Source: Amaranthus tricolor
Lineage: Eukaryota; Streptophyta; Magnoliopsida; Caryophyllales; Amaranthaceae
Reading direction: 5' to 3'
DNA length: 64,000 bases
NCBI RefSeq assembly: GCF_026212465.1
Contig: NC_080059.1
Coordinates: forward strand, 12,145,329 to 12,209,328
Shown: positions 35,092 to 48,600 of the stretch, piece after piece
Position numbering within the stretch: position 1 is the first letter of the stretch
Layout: each line of letters starts with the position of its first letter
Translations under genes and position numbers: made by a program
Notes under the pieces: model-generated
Told to the model about the DNA's origin: nothing
Seen by the model: the letters and a program-made list of their open reading frames with translations, nothing else
Database searches by the model: none

Positions 35092-35325
35092 TCTATATAA
35101 TATATTAATAAAGAAATGATTAGGATACGTACATGTCGACTTTATAATAAAATTTTTCCGCTCTTTTTATTTTCTTATTAGGAAAGTATTTTTAGCATAT
35201 CATGTAATATCTATCTAATTAAATTTGTTTAATTGCTTAGTTACAAAAGATTTTAAAAGTACCTTATTTACTAATTTTTTACCACATACAATTATCTAAA
35301 ATATGTAATATCTTTTAATTACAAT
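35092..35325 (+). mobile_element. Helitron-like element, copy 2, 5' part
   Basis: TCTATATAATATATTAATAA and following sequence match copy 1 for about 230 bases, sharing ATGTCGACTTTA or GTGTCGACTTTA, TTTTTAGCATATCATGTAAT, TTACAAAAGATTTT and TTTACTAATTTTTT. Similarity stops near 35325 and seems to resume near 36098 (TTTTTGAAACAAATCAATTT then ATAGTTTCAATAT), which suggests about 0.75 kb has been inserted into this copy. Its 3' terminus is lost in the (AT)n tract. Confidence 0.5.
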
Positions 35326-35559
35326 GGATAATTATCGAAAAACATATTAATTCATCATCATCATCATCGTACCCAGTGTATCCCACCCATAAAATTATTA
35401 GCAGGATCTAGGGAGGGAAGGACAACGACAACTCATACCCATAAAGGAGAGCGCGACCAATGAATCCTTCAACTCGAGAAAGATCATGAGTAGTTCCCGC
35501 AAAGAATAAGACTGAGTGGAGTTGACGCTAACTCCACAAGCATGTATCTTATCAACCAA

Positions 35560-35660
35560 ATAAAGATAAATAAAATGCATAAAAAAATAAGATAAAATAA
35601 AATAAAGATAAAAATTAAATAAAATAAAAATAAAATAAAATAAAAGAATAAATTAAGAAA
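35560..35660. repeat. A-rich simple repeat (AAAATAAAAT type)
   Basis: Low-complexity run of ATAAAATAAAATAAAG-type units, with no periodic gene signal. A long hydrophobic frame on the minus strand here is produced by the repeat. Confidence 0.6.
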
Positions 35661-36136
35661 AGAAAATAATTTTGAAAGTTTTTCAAAGATAATCCTATAT
35701 ATTACGTACATGGTATATTATTAAAACTGTACAAATTAAATAGATTACAGATTAGTTATTTAAGTAAATAATAATTAATAATTAGGATAAGATATCAATG
35801 AAATAAATTTCAAATAATAATTTTATCACCTATATTTGACAAGTTTATAATACATAAATACTTAAATTAAGTTACATGCTAATTATTATAGTAAAAAATA
35901 TGTTCAGTAGGCTTAAATTTTCTTTAAGGTTTTTCAAAAACATTGAACATTTAAAATATTGTAAATATTATTTTTTATGTGTAGAAATTTTCTATTATTT
36001 TATATAAGTACCTATAATCTATATTATTTAATGCATAATTTTATGATTATATTCTATATAGTAATATATTAATAATATGTATTTCAATCTAATAGTAATA
36101 CTTTTACAGTTTTTGAAACAAATCAATTTATAGTTT

Positions 36137-36251
<115 letters not shown>

Positions 36252-36499
36252 CAATTTACAAATAGGTTTTCATGAGTAGATATTAAAAAAAAAATGTGAT
36301 GTGATGATTTAGAAAATAAGGTTTTATTGTTCTAGATATATAATTTAGAATCATCATTGAAGCAATTTTGTTATGTTTCGATTTGTAAGGATTTTGGTTG
36401 ATAATATGTATATTAGTATGAAATATTAATTTGTAAATGAAAATATGAAAATTAAGTTATGTTAATTAATATTCTATGTTTTTATCAAATTATTTATAA

Positions 36500-38700
36500 T
36501 TTTGGTTGATTTAATTATATTGGTTAAGGGGTACGTGTGTTGTTGTGTTACAGTTTTTGCGTTATGATTGAAATCCGTTGAATTAAGGAATGAGATTAAA
36601 GAAATTAATTAAAGAAGAAAAACATCTCGGATAAAACTATTCTGCCTCGAGAAGCGCACTTTATGCGTTCATGGCTTGGGTGCATTTCGTTTGTTGTTTC
36701 ACTCACGATTGAATTAAAAGTCGCTTAAATGATAAAACCAATTAAAAATAGTAAATGGGTGTTAAAAATTATGAAATTTGATAACCAAGGTGATTGATAC
36801 CTTCTGGACACAGTCGTGAAGTTGGATTTGCTGTTTTAAATTTGTCAACTGTTCAAAATGGGTTGTAAATTTTTTGGTTGTTTTTGAAATTAAAGAACAA
36901 GTTTTTACGAATTAATCATTTAATAATATAAAGTATAGTGTCTTGATGGTGTAGAATGGTTTTGATGTGTGAGCACATTCTAATACGTGATTTTTGTGTG
37001 TGTGTTTTTGTGTTTAGGAACTCGATTCATAAGAGGTTGAATTATCGCACATGAGGTGATTTTGTATTGGATTGTTTCTCGTATTATCAAGGTACACGCT
37101 TAGACCATACTTTTGTAATTGGTTATGCAAAGTAATGTTGTATTCATTATATGATGTGATGTTGTATATCACTTAATGTTTAGACACCCGAAATAGTTTG
37201 AAAAGTGTTTATCTTGGAATTTGAGGATGTTTGTGGTTATCACCCTTATGGGTTGTTATAGTGGCATTGGGTACCCCTATGGGGTTGAGATTATTATTAC
37301 TTTTGGCCCATGATAGTGTAGATCATTACGGTGACCATGAGGGTATGCATACTCTTACCTTGACAATCCCGTTGAGTTGTCGGGCAACGTCTTAGTCAGG
37401 TGGCTGTCTTGGAATTAGCTCTCCCATGTGTATTCCACCAAACTTTGATAACACTTTGGCGATCCAAGTTGAAACGACCAACGCCATGAGTTGGGGAAAT
37501 TTGGAAAGTCGAGTATGACATAAAAGTTGTTAGAGCCTTTATATGCTAGGATAAACTCATTGCTTGTACGTAACCTATATAATGTATTGTATGATGTTGC
37601 CGACGTTTGTTGGTTTATGTTCTTTGGAATGTGCAATGATGTTGTCATTTGACAAGTAGCATGTTGATTGCAGGTGGGTTTAGAAGAGTAAAGGTGGACA
37701 CTAGAACCTGTAATTGAGCAATCCAATGCATTTATACGTTTTTTTTGAGTTTTATGTAAAGGACTTTAATTTTGTTTTTCTTCCGCATGTACTTTTGCAT
37801 ATTAGATGTTATTAGTTTTGATGAGGTCAGAAGGTTCTTAAGTTGTAAAACTTAAAAACTTCCGCTGACTTATTTGTTATTATTGTCGTTCATTTATTTC
37901 TTTGTCACTAGAACGTCGTCGGTCATAGAATTCGGTTGAACTTAAGTATCCGACGTGTAACCCGAAATTCATATTTACATGTGAATATCCGGTTCACTTT
38001 AAATCAAACCATTACACATAACCATTTCTACCTCTCAAATAGAGCCACCTAAAACAACACTAATGAAACCAATGGAATCACCCCCTTATGCCGGAGGAGA
38101 GAGGGAGCAAGGAATGGGATGTTGCGTAGTCGGAAAAGGGATGTTGAAACAACCCAAACTAATGTAAACAGTATAATAATACAGTCTACTAACACAACGG
38201 AAGACCTATAGATGTCTGGACTGAATCCGACCTGTGGTTCGATGATAACAACAAACCAATTATAATTATTGAGTAACCAGACAAACAATGCACATTTAAT
38301 TAAGACATAAAAAGATTCTTATTTGGTAACCCTTTTTAAAATCAAATATTGTCACACTTTATTTTTGACAATACTTAAACTACGTTACATCACAGTGTAA
38401 GGTATAACTTTTAAAGAATACTTCTTTAAATAAACGACATACGGCTAATGAACTGCATAAGCTTATAGCTAAACATAATTGAAGTCATTTGTTATAAAAT
38501 AGTATTTTTTTACCAAATATTTTCACTAAAACAATGCTTAAAACAATAGTAAAATATATGAAAAACAGGGAATATTCATGGACCACCAGAAGTATGCATG
38601 ATATAACATTCTGGTAAAATGGGTGATCGTCTTCACCTAAATACGGCTCTTGCAAGAACTAAACGGGAGTGGGGCTTTGAGGCCGATCTTAAAAGCATAT
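36500..38700. mobile_element. LTR-retrotransposon debris, two orientations
   Basis: About 36540-37960 (+) is less AT-rich than its surroundings and carries phrases typical of long plant LTRs, such as AAACTTCCGCTGACTT near 37855 and CGACGTGTAACCCG near 37950. From about 38148 rightwards the minus strand shows CTTCCGTTGTGTTAGTAGAC and GGGTTGTTTCAACA, the same kind of LTR end reversed. No pol motifs, primer-binding site or duplicated ends were found, so these are at best solo or broken LTRs. Boundaries are guesses. Confidence 0.3.
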
Positions 38701-39698
38701 ACCTAAAATCAAGCTCTAGGATTTTTCACATATATCCAGATACATAGTATCCGTTGTCTAATTTCCATTTTATCGCAAAGAACGGACATTTACAATGTCT
38801 TTATACAAAACTTTTAAGTAAAAATAAAACATGCTTTTGAAATTTTTAAATAAATATAATATTAACATACTTTATTTTATCAAAAACAATTTCCATAACA
38901 TGGTTAATTTCAGTAAAATCTACTAATAACATTATTATATAAGCAAAGCAATTAATAACTAGTTAAATAACAAATTGACTCATCATCAACAAAACATATA
39001 AGAGCTTGAGTTACCATTAATGGAGTTTTACAAATTTTTCCATCAATCTTAAATCCCAAATACAATTTGATTCAAATCCAAATAATATTAATTAATCAAA
39101 TAAGAACTCATAACTCAACAATTCCAATCAATAAAACTTCATTGAAGAATGAATAATAACCCTAAACACTTGATAAAAGGAGTACTCAATTTGAACCAGA
39201 ACTCAAAAATGACACTAACTGTCTCAAAACCAACCAAACAGATTTAGACAGAAGCTTGTATAAATAGAATGAACTTTAGTCTCAACTTTGAAACATACAA
39301 TTTATACTTAACTTAATAATAAACTTAAATTGTATTGACGATGATGATGGAGGGTAGCATTGAGACGGAGCCATGAAAGGAGTGTGTTTTCTTTTTATTT
39401 ATTTTATTTTTTCGTAGTTTTAGTTTTTAAATTGTATGACTCTTTTAATTTTTAAAAGAAGTAACCTATAATTACAAGTGAACAACCGAGCAATAATAAA
39501 CTTGGCTAAGTTACTGAAAAATTGAGATTATTCATTGTTGATCATTAGATGAAATTATGAAATGAAAATTATAAAAAATATTAAATTATTGTAGGTAATA
39601 AAAAAAAAGGCAAATTGGCAAGTGAGGGAGTACGTAGGACGATAATTGAAAATTTTGGGCATTTTGGCACTGGGCGAAGAAAGTGTCTGGGAGCAGCC

Positions 39699-42600
39699 AT
39701 GGAAGTTAAGATGGAAGATGCGGCAATGGGGGAACAACTCGTAGTTCCTCCATTGGCGGCTGTAAAATTAGAGAAATCTGCATATGAAATATTGAAGGAG
39801 AGCAAAACTGGTGTAGAAGAGGTTGTAGCGAAGATCCTTTCACTGAAAAAGGATGATCAAGTAAAACCCGAAATTCGTGAACTTGTTACTCAGATGTTTC
39901 TCCACTTCGTCTCACTTCGCCAGGTCTCTATCCTCCTCTCCATTTTATTTCTAGGGTTTCTCGAATTATTAACATTTGTTACTTCAATCGTTACTTCATT
40001 GTTAATGTTTACGTTTATCCTGCTTTTTTAATAAGAACCTAAATTTACGGGTGGAGGTGGTAAATGATAGGAAGGAGTGGAGAAGGAGAATTTATGTGGA
40101 TGACGAGTGAGACTGATTTATGGTTCATGTAATCAACTTCAATCGTTTCGGTTTCAGGCTTTGCCATTTGTTGTAAACATTACTTCGTTGTTAATGTTTA
40201 TGCTTATCACGGTTCTCTTTGTGTTACGAATCCAATCTTTGATTAGGGTTGTTCATTTGAAGTACATACTTCTGAAAAAATGTTACAACTTTAGAGAAAT
40301 TTGAATTGATATCATAAACTATCAGGATTGTTATGATGATGCATTTTGTTCTGCTGTTATGATAGAACTTTGTGTCTTGGTACTTGGACTGGATTGTTTA
40401 TCTGTAGAAAAGCTGCATATGATTTGGACACAAAAGCTCCATTTGGTTGGATGAAAAACGTTATTTTTCAAGAATGTATAATTACATAATACTTATGTGG
40501 AGAATTTTCATGCTTTATCTTAAGAATCTAATTTTTCGGGCTGAAATATTTTGATGATAGAAACAAAAATTAATGTGAGAGACGGTCTCTCTGAGAAACA
40601 CTTTAGATATATGGGCTAAATAGCACAATTAATACAAATTAAAGAGAAAATAAGAATGTGGGCTTCTTGTTTTGAGGTCGTCTCTTTGAGAGACGCAAAC
40701 TCACAAGAATAGCTGTAATAGAACGGAATGGAGAAGGAGAACTTATTATGCTCCATGTAATTGACCTTGATCTTTTGGGACAAGGCTTTGGCTTTTGTTA
40801 TTTTTTTTAAAAATTCCTTCATTGTTAATGTGTATGCTTATCGTGCTTTGTCTATAAGAACCAAAATTTACTTGTTGAGATGATAGAAAATAGGAGGGAG
40901 TAAAGGATGAGAACTTACGTGGATGACCAATGAGAGTGATTTATATAGTTTATGTAACCGACGTTAATCTTTTTGGATTAACGCATTGACATTGTTGTTA
41001 TTATTGCTAATGTGCTAATCATGCCTTCATTATTAATGTTTATGCTTATCCTGCTTCGTCTATAAGAACCTAAATTTACGGATTGAGATAATATATGATA
41101 CAAAATATCGGATTAGGAGAATTAATGTGGATAACCATTGAGAATGATTTGTTCTAGTAGTCGACCTTGATTTTTTGGATTCAAGGCTTTAGAATTGTTG
41201 TTATTGTTGTTTTTGATCATCCATTCATTGTTAATGTTTATGCTTATCATGGTTTAAAAATCCAATCTTAAATTAAGGTAGTTAATGTGGAGTATATATT
41301 TCTGAAAAAGTTGGCTAATTTTAAAGAATCTTGTTTTGGTATTTGTCACTATCAGGATCGTTATGATGATATATATTGCACTGTTATGATTATAGAATTT
41401 GTGTTTTTGTTACTTTGAATTGTTGCTTATTTTTCAAAAAGTTGCATATGATTCGGATATAAAAGCTCCATTTGGTTTGACAAACAATTTAGTTTTCTAT
41501 AAATTACGATTGAGTATCTAGTGATGTTGAAAGGAAGGGAGGTGCATTTGAACTCTAAACCCATTGCAATAAGTTAAATTAGAGATTTTTTTTTCTATAT
41601 TTGAACATTTGGTCATTAGTTCTTATTAAGTGCAAAGAATATAATTTTATATGTAGGTATACTTATTCTGGTAAGATTGCATAACATTAGATCTTTGGTG
41701 TAGGCGAATCGTAAAATTTTAATCGAAGAAGATCGTGTAAAAGCCGAAACTGAACGTGCAAAAGCACCTGTGGACTATACAACTTTGCAGCTTCATAATT
41801 TGATGTATGAGAAGAGCCACTATCTCAAAGCTATAAAGGCATGTAAAGACTTCAAATCAAAGTATCCTGACATTCAACTTGTTTCTGAGACTGAATTTTT
41901 TAGTCAAGCACCTAAAGAATTCAAAGGAAATGCAACATCAAGTGATAGTGCTCACAAGTTGATGCTTGAGAGGCTTAATTACGAGCTATTCCAGGTAGTC
42001 ACAACTTATTTTTGTCTCCATGTATTAGACAGTTGTGTATATAATTCCTCCGTTCCGAATTACTTGCTACATCACGATTATTGGCATTATTCATTATGGA
42101 AGGTTATTTTATATATTGTGGCTAATGTGTAAGAAAAAATATAATTAAGTGGGATCTTGTATGAATCGTCTAATCCTACATTGTTTTGGCTCTTTTTACC
42201 TTTGGTTTTTGCTTGAAGGCGAACATCTAGGATAAGAAATTTACGTTGGGTGGTTATGTATTCTCCAGGGAGAACCTTACAATTTATGCAACTTTCTCTA
42301 TATATTATCCTTGTCAAAAAACAGTCAATTTGGGTTGCATTAACTTTAGTTCTAAAAGTCTCTAGATGGACACCTCTCTTCTTACATGTTTTAGCAATCC
42401 ACAAATCATGAGAGTGCAAAATTTTAAAATGGACTCATCTTCTATTCCTAGTTTCATTGCGAAAACCTCCATGAACGTTTTCGTAACCACTAATACATAC
42501 CCCTACGTGCCCATTTAGAGTACCTTTGATATAGAGCTTTTCATTCATTGTTATATTTTGCACTATATCATCGAGTTCCTGGCATAATTTCCTTTCAATT

Positions 42601-45600
42601 GATTCCTCTAATCGCACTTGTGGTGCATAGACACTTTTGACATTCAAAATCTCTTTACTATATGTATTTTCATTCTTATAATTTTAGCGTTCTTCCTACA
42701 TATCTCTACTATATCCTTAACGTTCATCTATAGTGACATCAACTTTATTCCAATTTCTATCTTGTCTCGAGCACCACAATTTATATTCATGCCTTTCACC
42801 CACTATCTTTTTGGCCCTATATCTTCCTATTAATGTTAATTTTTCTCATTTCCATGATATCAGTCAAACTACTAATATTCTAAGATGTCATTCTTAACCT
42901 AAGACCTTTGGTTTTCCTTTACCTCTTATGCTTAAACCCTATTATCCCTTGCTTATTTGACACCACACGTGGGCTGTGTTGAGCGTTGTTTCCGGATGAC
43001 GTCCTATTATAAGTAATCTGCCCTTGCTCATTTGACACCACAATCGAGCAATGTGGCGCGTTGCTTCCCTTTGCATATTTTTCACTACACCCAGACTTAA
43101 GAAGTGAAGTGTGTTGCTAAGTAGGGGACGCCCCCACGAGAATTGATTTTTGGTTCATGATCATTGGATGTGATCAAGTTTTATTGAGGTGGTTGTCACT
43201 AACCTAGCGCTCAACCTTCTCCTTTATCTGGGCTTGAGACCTACCGTAAGCGTTAAACTCTCATAGGCAGAATTAGCTTCAATAATAGTAAAATAATATT
43301 ATTAAAATACCTACATGAATTTATTTTAATTATTTATATCTCTTTTGATAGTAATTCACTAAGTGCATGTCTTAAAACAAAACAATTAGGAATTATTAAT
43401 AATAATAAATTTCAACTTGTAAAAATCAATCATTAGAAATGTTTTTTTGCTCAATTTTCTGTTGTCTAAAGCTGGGCTTATGACACTTTACCTAACTTGA
43501 TGCCTTTTTTCATGTCCTAAGGTTTGTATTGCAAACTCTTTAGTAGCCAAGACATGCAATAAGTTTATTCTTCCGAGTATCGTATTTTTTGCTTATGAAG
43601 TGTTCACCCCACTTTAAATCTCTCTCAAATAAGGGATGAAGTATGAATAAGTTAAAGTTCTTCCATAAGACTATTATCATTCAATGATGTAATGTAACAT
43701 ATCATTCCCCTATCTATACTCGGTTTCCAAACTATCATGCAACCCAACCAATGAACCGAAGAGAAAGATTATCGCCCCTCTCTCCTATTCTTTGTTAGTA
43801 TACTTTCTCTTTCTTAAATAGCAAAATCATAAAGTGAAAGAAATCATAATATGGGTGTCTAACTGAAGACTAAAAATTTATGAATTTTGGTAAGTCTTTT
43901 TCATATTTGAATTTTATATTTTCTTTGCAATTATTTTGTAGAAATTAAGAAAACAAACATGAATTTCATGATAGTGACATCTTCTGTTTCTCTTCTCCCT
44001 TCGGTGTTGTTTAGTAAAAGACTCATATCATGATCGACTCATGAATCTACCGTATCATGAACAAAAATTGATCATCATTGACATCCTTGATGTTCTTAAT
44101 CAAACCGATATCATGTCATCACATTGTGCACCTGTTCATTGGTTGTATTTCAATAAGCTCTTAATTGGTTTTCTTGATTTGACATAAGTCGTTCAAATTT
44201 AATCTTAGGTATAAAAAGCTAGGGATAATCCATTCTCCTTGTATCAGTTATACGATCTTAAGGAATTTTATATTGTTCGTATGGATTCTTATTACTTAAA
44301 AAGGAAAAGTAATATTTTAGCTAGTAAAAAGAGGTAAAGTTTTTAATATTCGTGGACTTCGTATCTTTTTTTGGGGTGTCTCTAGAGGCAATCCTCTTTT
44401 GAAATCCTTTTAGGAGCATGTGAAGCATTGGTCATTGCATAGAGAAATACATGTTTTTGTCTCGTATATAGATTACATAGGTACTATTTGTCTATATTCG
44501 AGGAATTTGTGGTTGAAGCAAAGGAAAGTCATGTTACAAGACAAGTTCTATCACGATTTTTACTATATAGGGCGTTTTGGGTCAACTATATCAATACCTT
44601 CCAGGATATGTTAGCGAAATGAAGACTTATGTGAGGACATATTTAGGAGGGATAAATGATTTTTATATCAAAATTAGACTCAAGCAAGGTTTCACTCTAA
44701 GTTCTTTCTAGTCTCGAAATATCGATTTGGTAAATTTGAAAAGTTTTAAAACACGTGCGATATGATATACGCAGCTTGTTTTTGCCCTATGGTTTTATGG
44801 TAGCATTTTGGGTACTATAGGAAGAGAGAGGTTGGCTAGATAGGATTCGATGAAGTTGGACCTAATAAAATGAGCTATGAGGATATTTAGGGGTGGATAT
44901 TAGAAAAAAGTGATTTCGATAATTTAAATTAAAAAAATTACATTCAACAATTTGATCAAGGTAAGATCAAAAATAAAAAATGTGAACTTAGTCACTATTG
45001 TAATTTTAAAATACACAAATTCTGATTTAAGACGATCTCATATTGCGACAATTCTAAATTGGGCTTAAAGTCCAACTAAAGTAATTTAAAAATTCACTTT
45101 TGTATTTCAAATACTCATTTCGAGCTATTTGGGCTTCTTGTATGAATCCGTCTCATTGTGAAACGGTCTCATACAAGAATTGCTCGTTAAAATAACCCTA
45201 GTTACTAGAATTATTAAAATTACAGAAAAATTCATAATATCTGACGCTTACCTTATCTTGATAAACGAGAAAATTTACTTTTGAAATCTGTAAAAACATT
45301 TCATTTCGTGTCACCAATAACAAATTATATGTTAAAAAAGTCTGAGAATATATTAGTTTAGTCAAAAAGACATTTGTGGTCATAGAATTTTGGATATTCA
45401 AAGAAAATAATTCAAAGAAAATAATTCAAATGGGTCCTACTAGAATTCTTTTTTTTTTTTTTTTGCTAGAAGACTTAAGTATTAAGGTTGGTGAATCGAG
45501 TTCTATTACCGGCTTACCGCTTCTTTAAAATTACAAAAAAGGTTGTGAACTAATGAGCATTTGCCATAAATATAGTTCAAAATGTAAAAGATGCTGCCAG

Positions 45601-48600
45601 CATGAGTTGAACAAGCAATCTCCCCTTTAGAAGGCCATACTTCTATCAACTCTTCTAAGCCCACTCTTTGATATTACTTGATGTGTTTTATTTAAGTGAC
45701 AGTCGTTGACATCACTTATATTACACTGAATCTGCCACTGACGATATTGTGCGGTCAGTGTACTTGAATAATATAGAAAAGAATCTGTGGAATGAGAAGA
45801 GCATTACACATGAATTATCATACAATTGAGCATATATGAAGGAATACTGCAACAAGACAAGAGTAGTCAAGATGCATTGACATACACTTATGTTGATGTA
45901 TTGATATACACTAAGATTTTGGATTCAAAATGAAGACTTACAAAGGAAATTTGATGTGGCAACAAATTATGAAAAAGAAAATCTAGTTTGTTGCTATGGG
46001 CTTCATTCATAACTGTGAGGGTGAGAAGATGCTATTGTTAGGATAAATGAGGGACTGATAGACAAAGAATATGGCTTGACTATAACACAACAACAATGCC
46101 AAAGCTGTAATCCAAATATGGCTTGACTGGCGGGGTAGACTAGGACATGTCGCCATCGCAGGACATGTAGCGTACTTCTGCGTTAGTCAGGAAGTAAAGA
46201 AAGAGGCGAAACATTACACACAATTTCTTATGTTGTGTATTTAACTATAAGTGGAAGCATGTTTTTGACATGGGAGATTATTTTGTGGTCTGATCTTTGT
46301 ATAAATGGGATTGACATTGCTTTGAAGTTTTGATCTTCAATTGGTGAACTGTAAACTGATTTTTGACATAACTTTAAAACTAAGGCACACTTAAGCTTTA
46401 TAGCATTTTAGGCTACCTAATAAAGACACACTCAATCTGGCGTACTGTAATAGCCTCAAGACAGACTCAATAGCTATAAGGATGTAGAAGGAAGACATAG
46501 TAAGATACACTCTTGACCATTGAAAAAACGTTTTTTTTATCAAGTCAATCTAATATGTTCTTTTTTTTATTCTTTGTTATGTACGAGGTTACCATAAGCT
46601 CAAGGACATATTTAAACTGGATAAAATGGAGTTGAATTTATTATGATATCAAAGCTTTCAAGATGAAACAAGGATGTCTTTTGATCTTTTAGTCCTTCAT
46701 TGCTACTGCTTACTTTCAAAGAAAAAGTTGCTGCACCCTTCCTTCCTGTAAGGGCATATACTTAAATGTACTAGGGCTTGGAAGCATACTGGTCTGATTG
46801 CTATTATCTAACTGAACATCTTTGTTTGAAAAATTCTGCTCAGTGACGTTAATTACTTTTCAAGTTAATTAGATGAGTGGAAGAATCTTAACTTTGAAAT
46901 GATTATGATGTAGCTATTGTGATGTACAATGAAAATTGATAACTTGGCTTTGGACAGAGGAAAGAGCTTTGCAAGCTTCGTGAGATACTAGAGCTGAAGA
47001 AGAAAAGTCTTTTGGAGACCACTGCCAACAGAAAGAAGTTTCTGTCTAGTCTTCCCTCACATCTCAAGACTTTGAAGAAAGCATCATTGCCTGCACAAAG
47101 CCAACTAGGACTTCTACACACAAAGAAACAAAAGCAGCTGCATGCAGCGGAGCTGCTTCCTCCGCCATTATATATTATTTACTCTCAATTCATGGCCCAA
47201 AAAGAAGCTTTTGGAGAGAACATTGAGCTGGAAATAATTGGAAGCCTGAAAGATGCTCAAGTCTTTGTCCGACGGCAAACAAGTAAAGACAATGGTATTG
47301 TAACATTGGTCCTCCTAGCTTTTCTTTATAACTAAATAATGAAATTTTGGTGTCTATTCCTTTCCAACGTTGATAAATAGCGTGTCGTAAAAGAGCAAGA
47401 CATACTGTAATGTGCAATGATCCTTTATTGTTTGTTATTCCACGTGTCATCATCACCAACACTCCAACAACCTCCATCGCAATACTCGCAACAATTTGAC
47501 TCGTTGAATTTCCTCCCTCTTCCTAAATCCATCTCAAAATCCTCAATCCAAGAGCTTAAAACCCACTTACCAAAAATAACATTAATTCACAAACTTAATC
47601 AAATGCCTATGAAACAACTTTCGGTGCCAACCAATTCTTCGTGAGGAGGCTGTTGAACAGGTATGTCAATGATGAAGCGTTGAGGAGTAGACAAACAATT
47701 AATGAGAAAAAATTTGAATAAACTAAAACTAGGAATTTGTCGAACAAACCAATTCTTAGAATTTGTTGGAAGCCTTTAAGTGTTTCCAATTATAAAAAGG
47801 ATTTTGGAGAAAGCACAAATCATTTTTTTGTCCTCTTACCATCATTGTATCATCCTGTCTTTTGGAACGACAAATTTTAAGTATTGTTCTCTTTAGTTTT
47901 TTAGAGTGTCAAATTTTGAATTTGGATTGGTAAATAAATTGATGGGAACCAAATAAAAAAATGGAGGAAGTTTTATGGTTAGGGATTTGGGAAGGGGGCT
48001 GTGGATGGTCAATGAATAGGGATACTGGTTGTGATGATGGTGGTGGTTATAGCCTATAGCCATATGTTAGTGGTAGCTAAAGGGGGTAAGGATACAAAAA
48101 AAGAAAAAAAATCTCATTAATATAACCAATATAGCTATTCTTGTGAGAGACTATATTTCGGTAAGATGACCTCAAAACAAGTTCATATGCTACTAATTTG
48201 TATTATTGGGCTATTTAACCTAAAAAAGAATATGATTTTTGGATTTTATCCTTTTTCCTACCTTTTTCAAATCTTGAAGTGCTATTTTGATCCTATTTTC
48301 CCAAATACCTTTTTAAAAGGATTTTGATAGGTTTATGAACCATATTATTTAAGATGTGATATTTTTCTTGCTAATGTTTAAGTTATGTGTAAAGCTAATT
48401 CCAAAAAGCACACCTTATAGTGCAATGGCAATTTACTAGTCACTTCGAATGTCAATGTGGAAATGTTGAAAGGTAGCTTTACATAGAGATTTTTTTGGGG
48501 GGTGGGGTTGGAGATCTTGGCTAAAATGAAAAATGACTACACTTTCTTCATATTTTGACCACCATGTTTAAACATTATAGATACATATGTTTATATTATC

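Noticed and set aside
35484..35711. Hydrophobic minus-strand frame that looks like membrane helices
   Set aside because: Produced by the AAAATAAAAT simple repeat.
40000..41500. CRISPR-like spaced repeats
   Set aside because: Units are about 200 bases, diverged and contiguous, in a plant intron; not a CRISPR array.
42945..43075. Pair of direct repeats around CATTTGACACCACA
   Set aside because: Only two diverged copies about 70 bases apart; too little to call an element.
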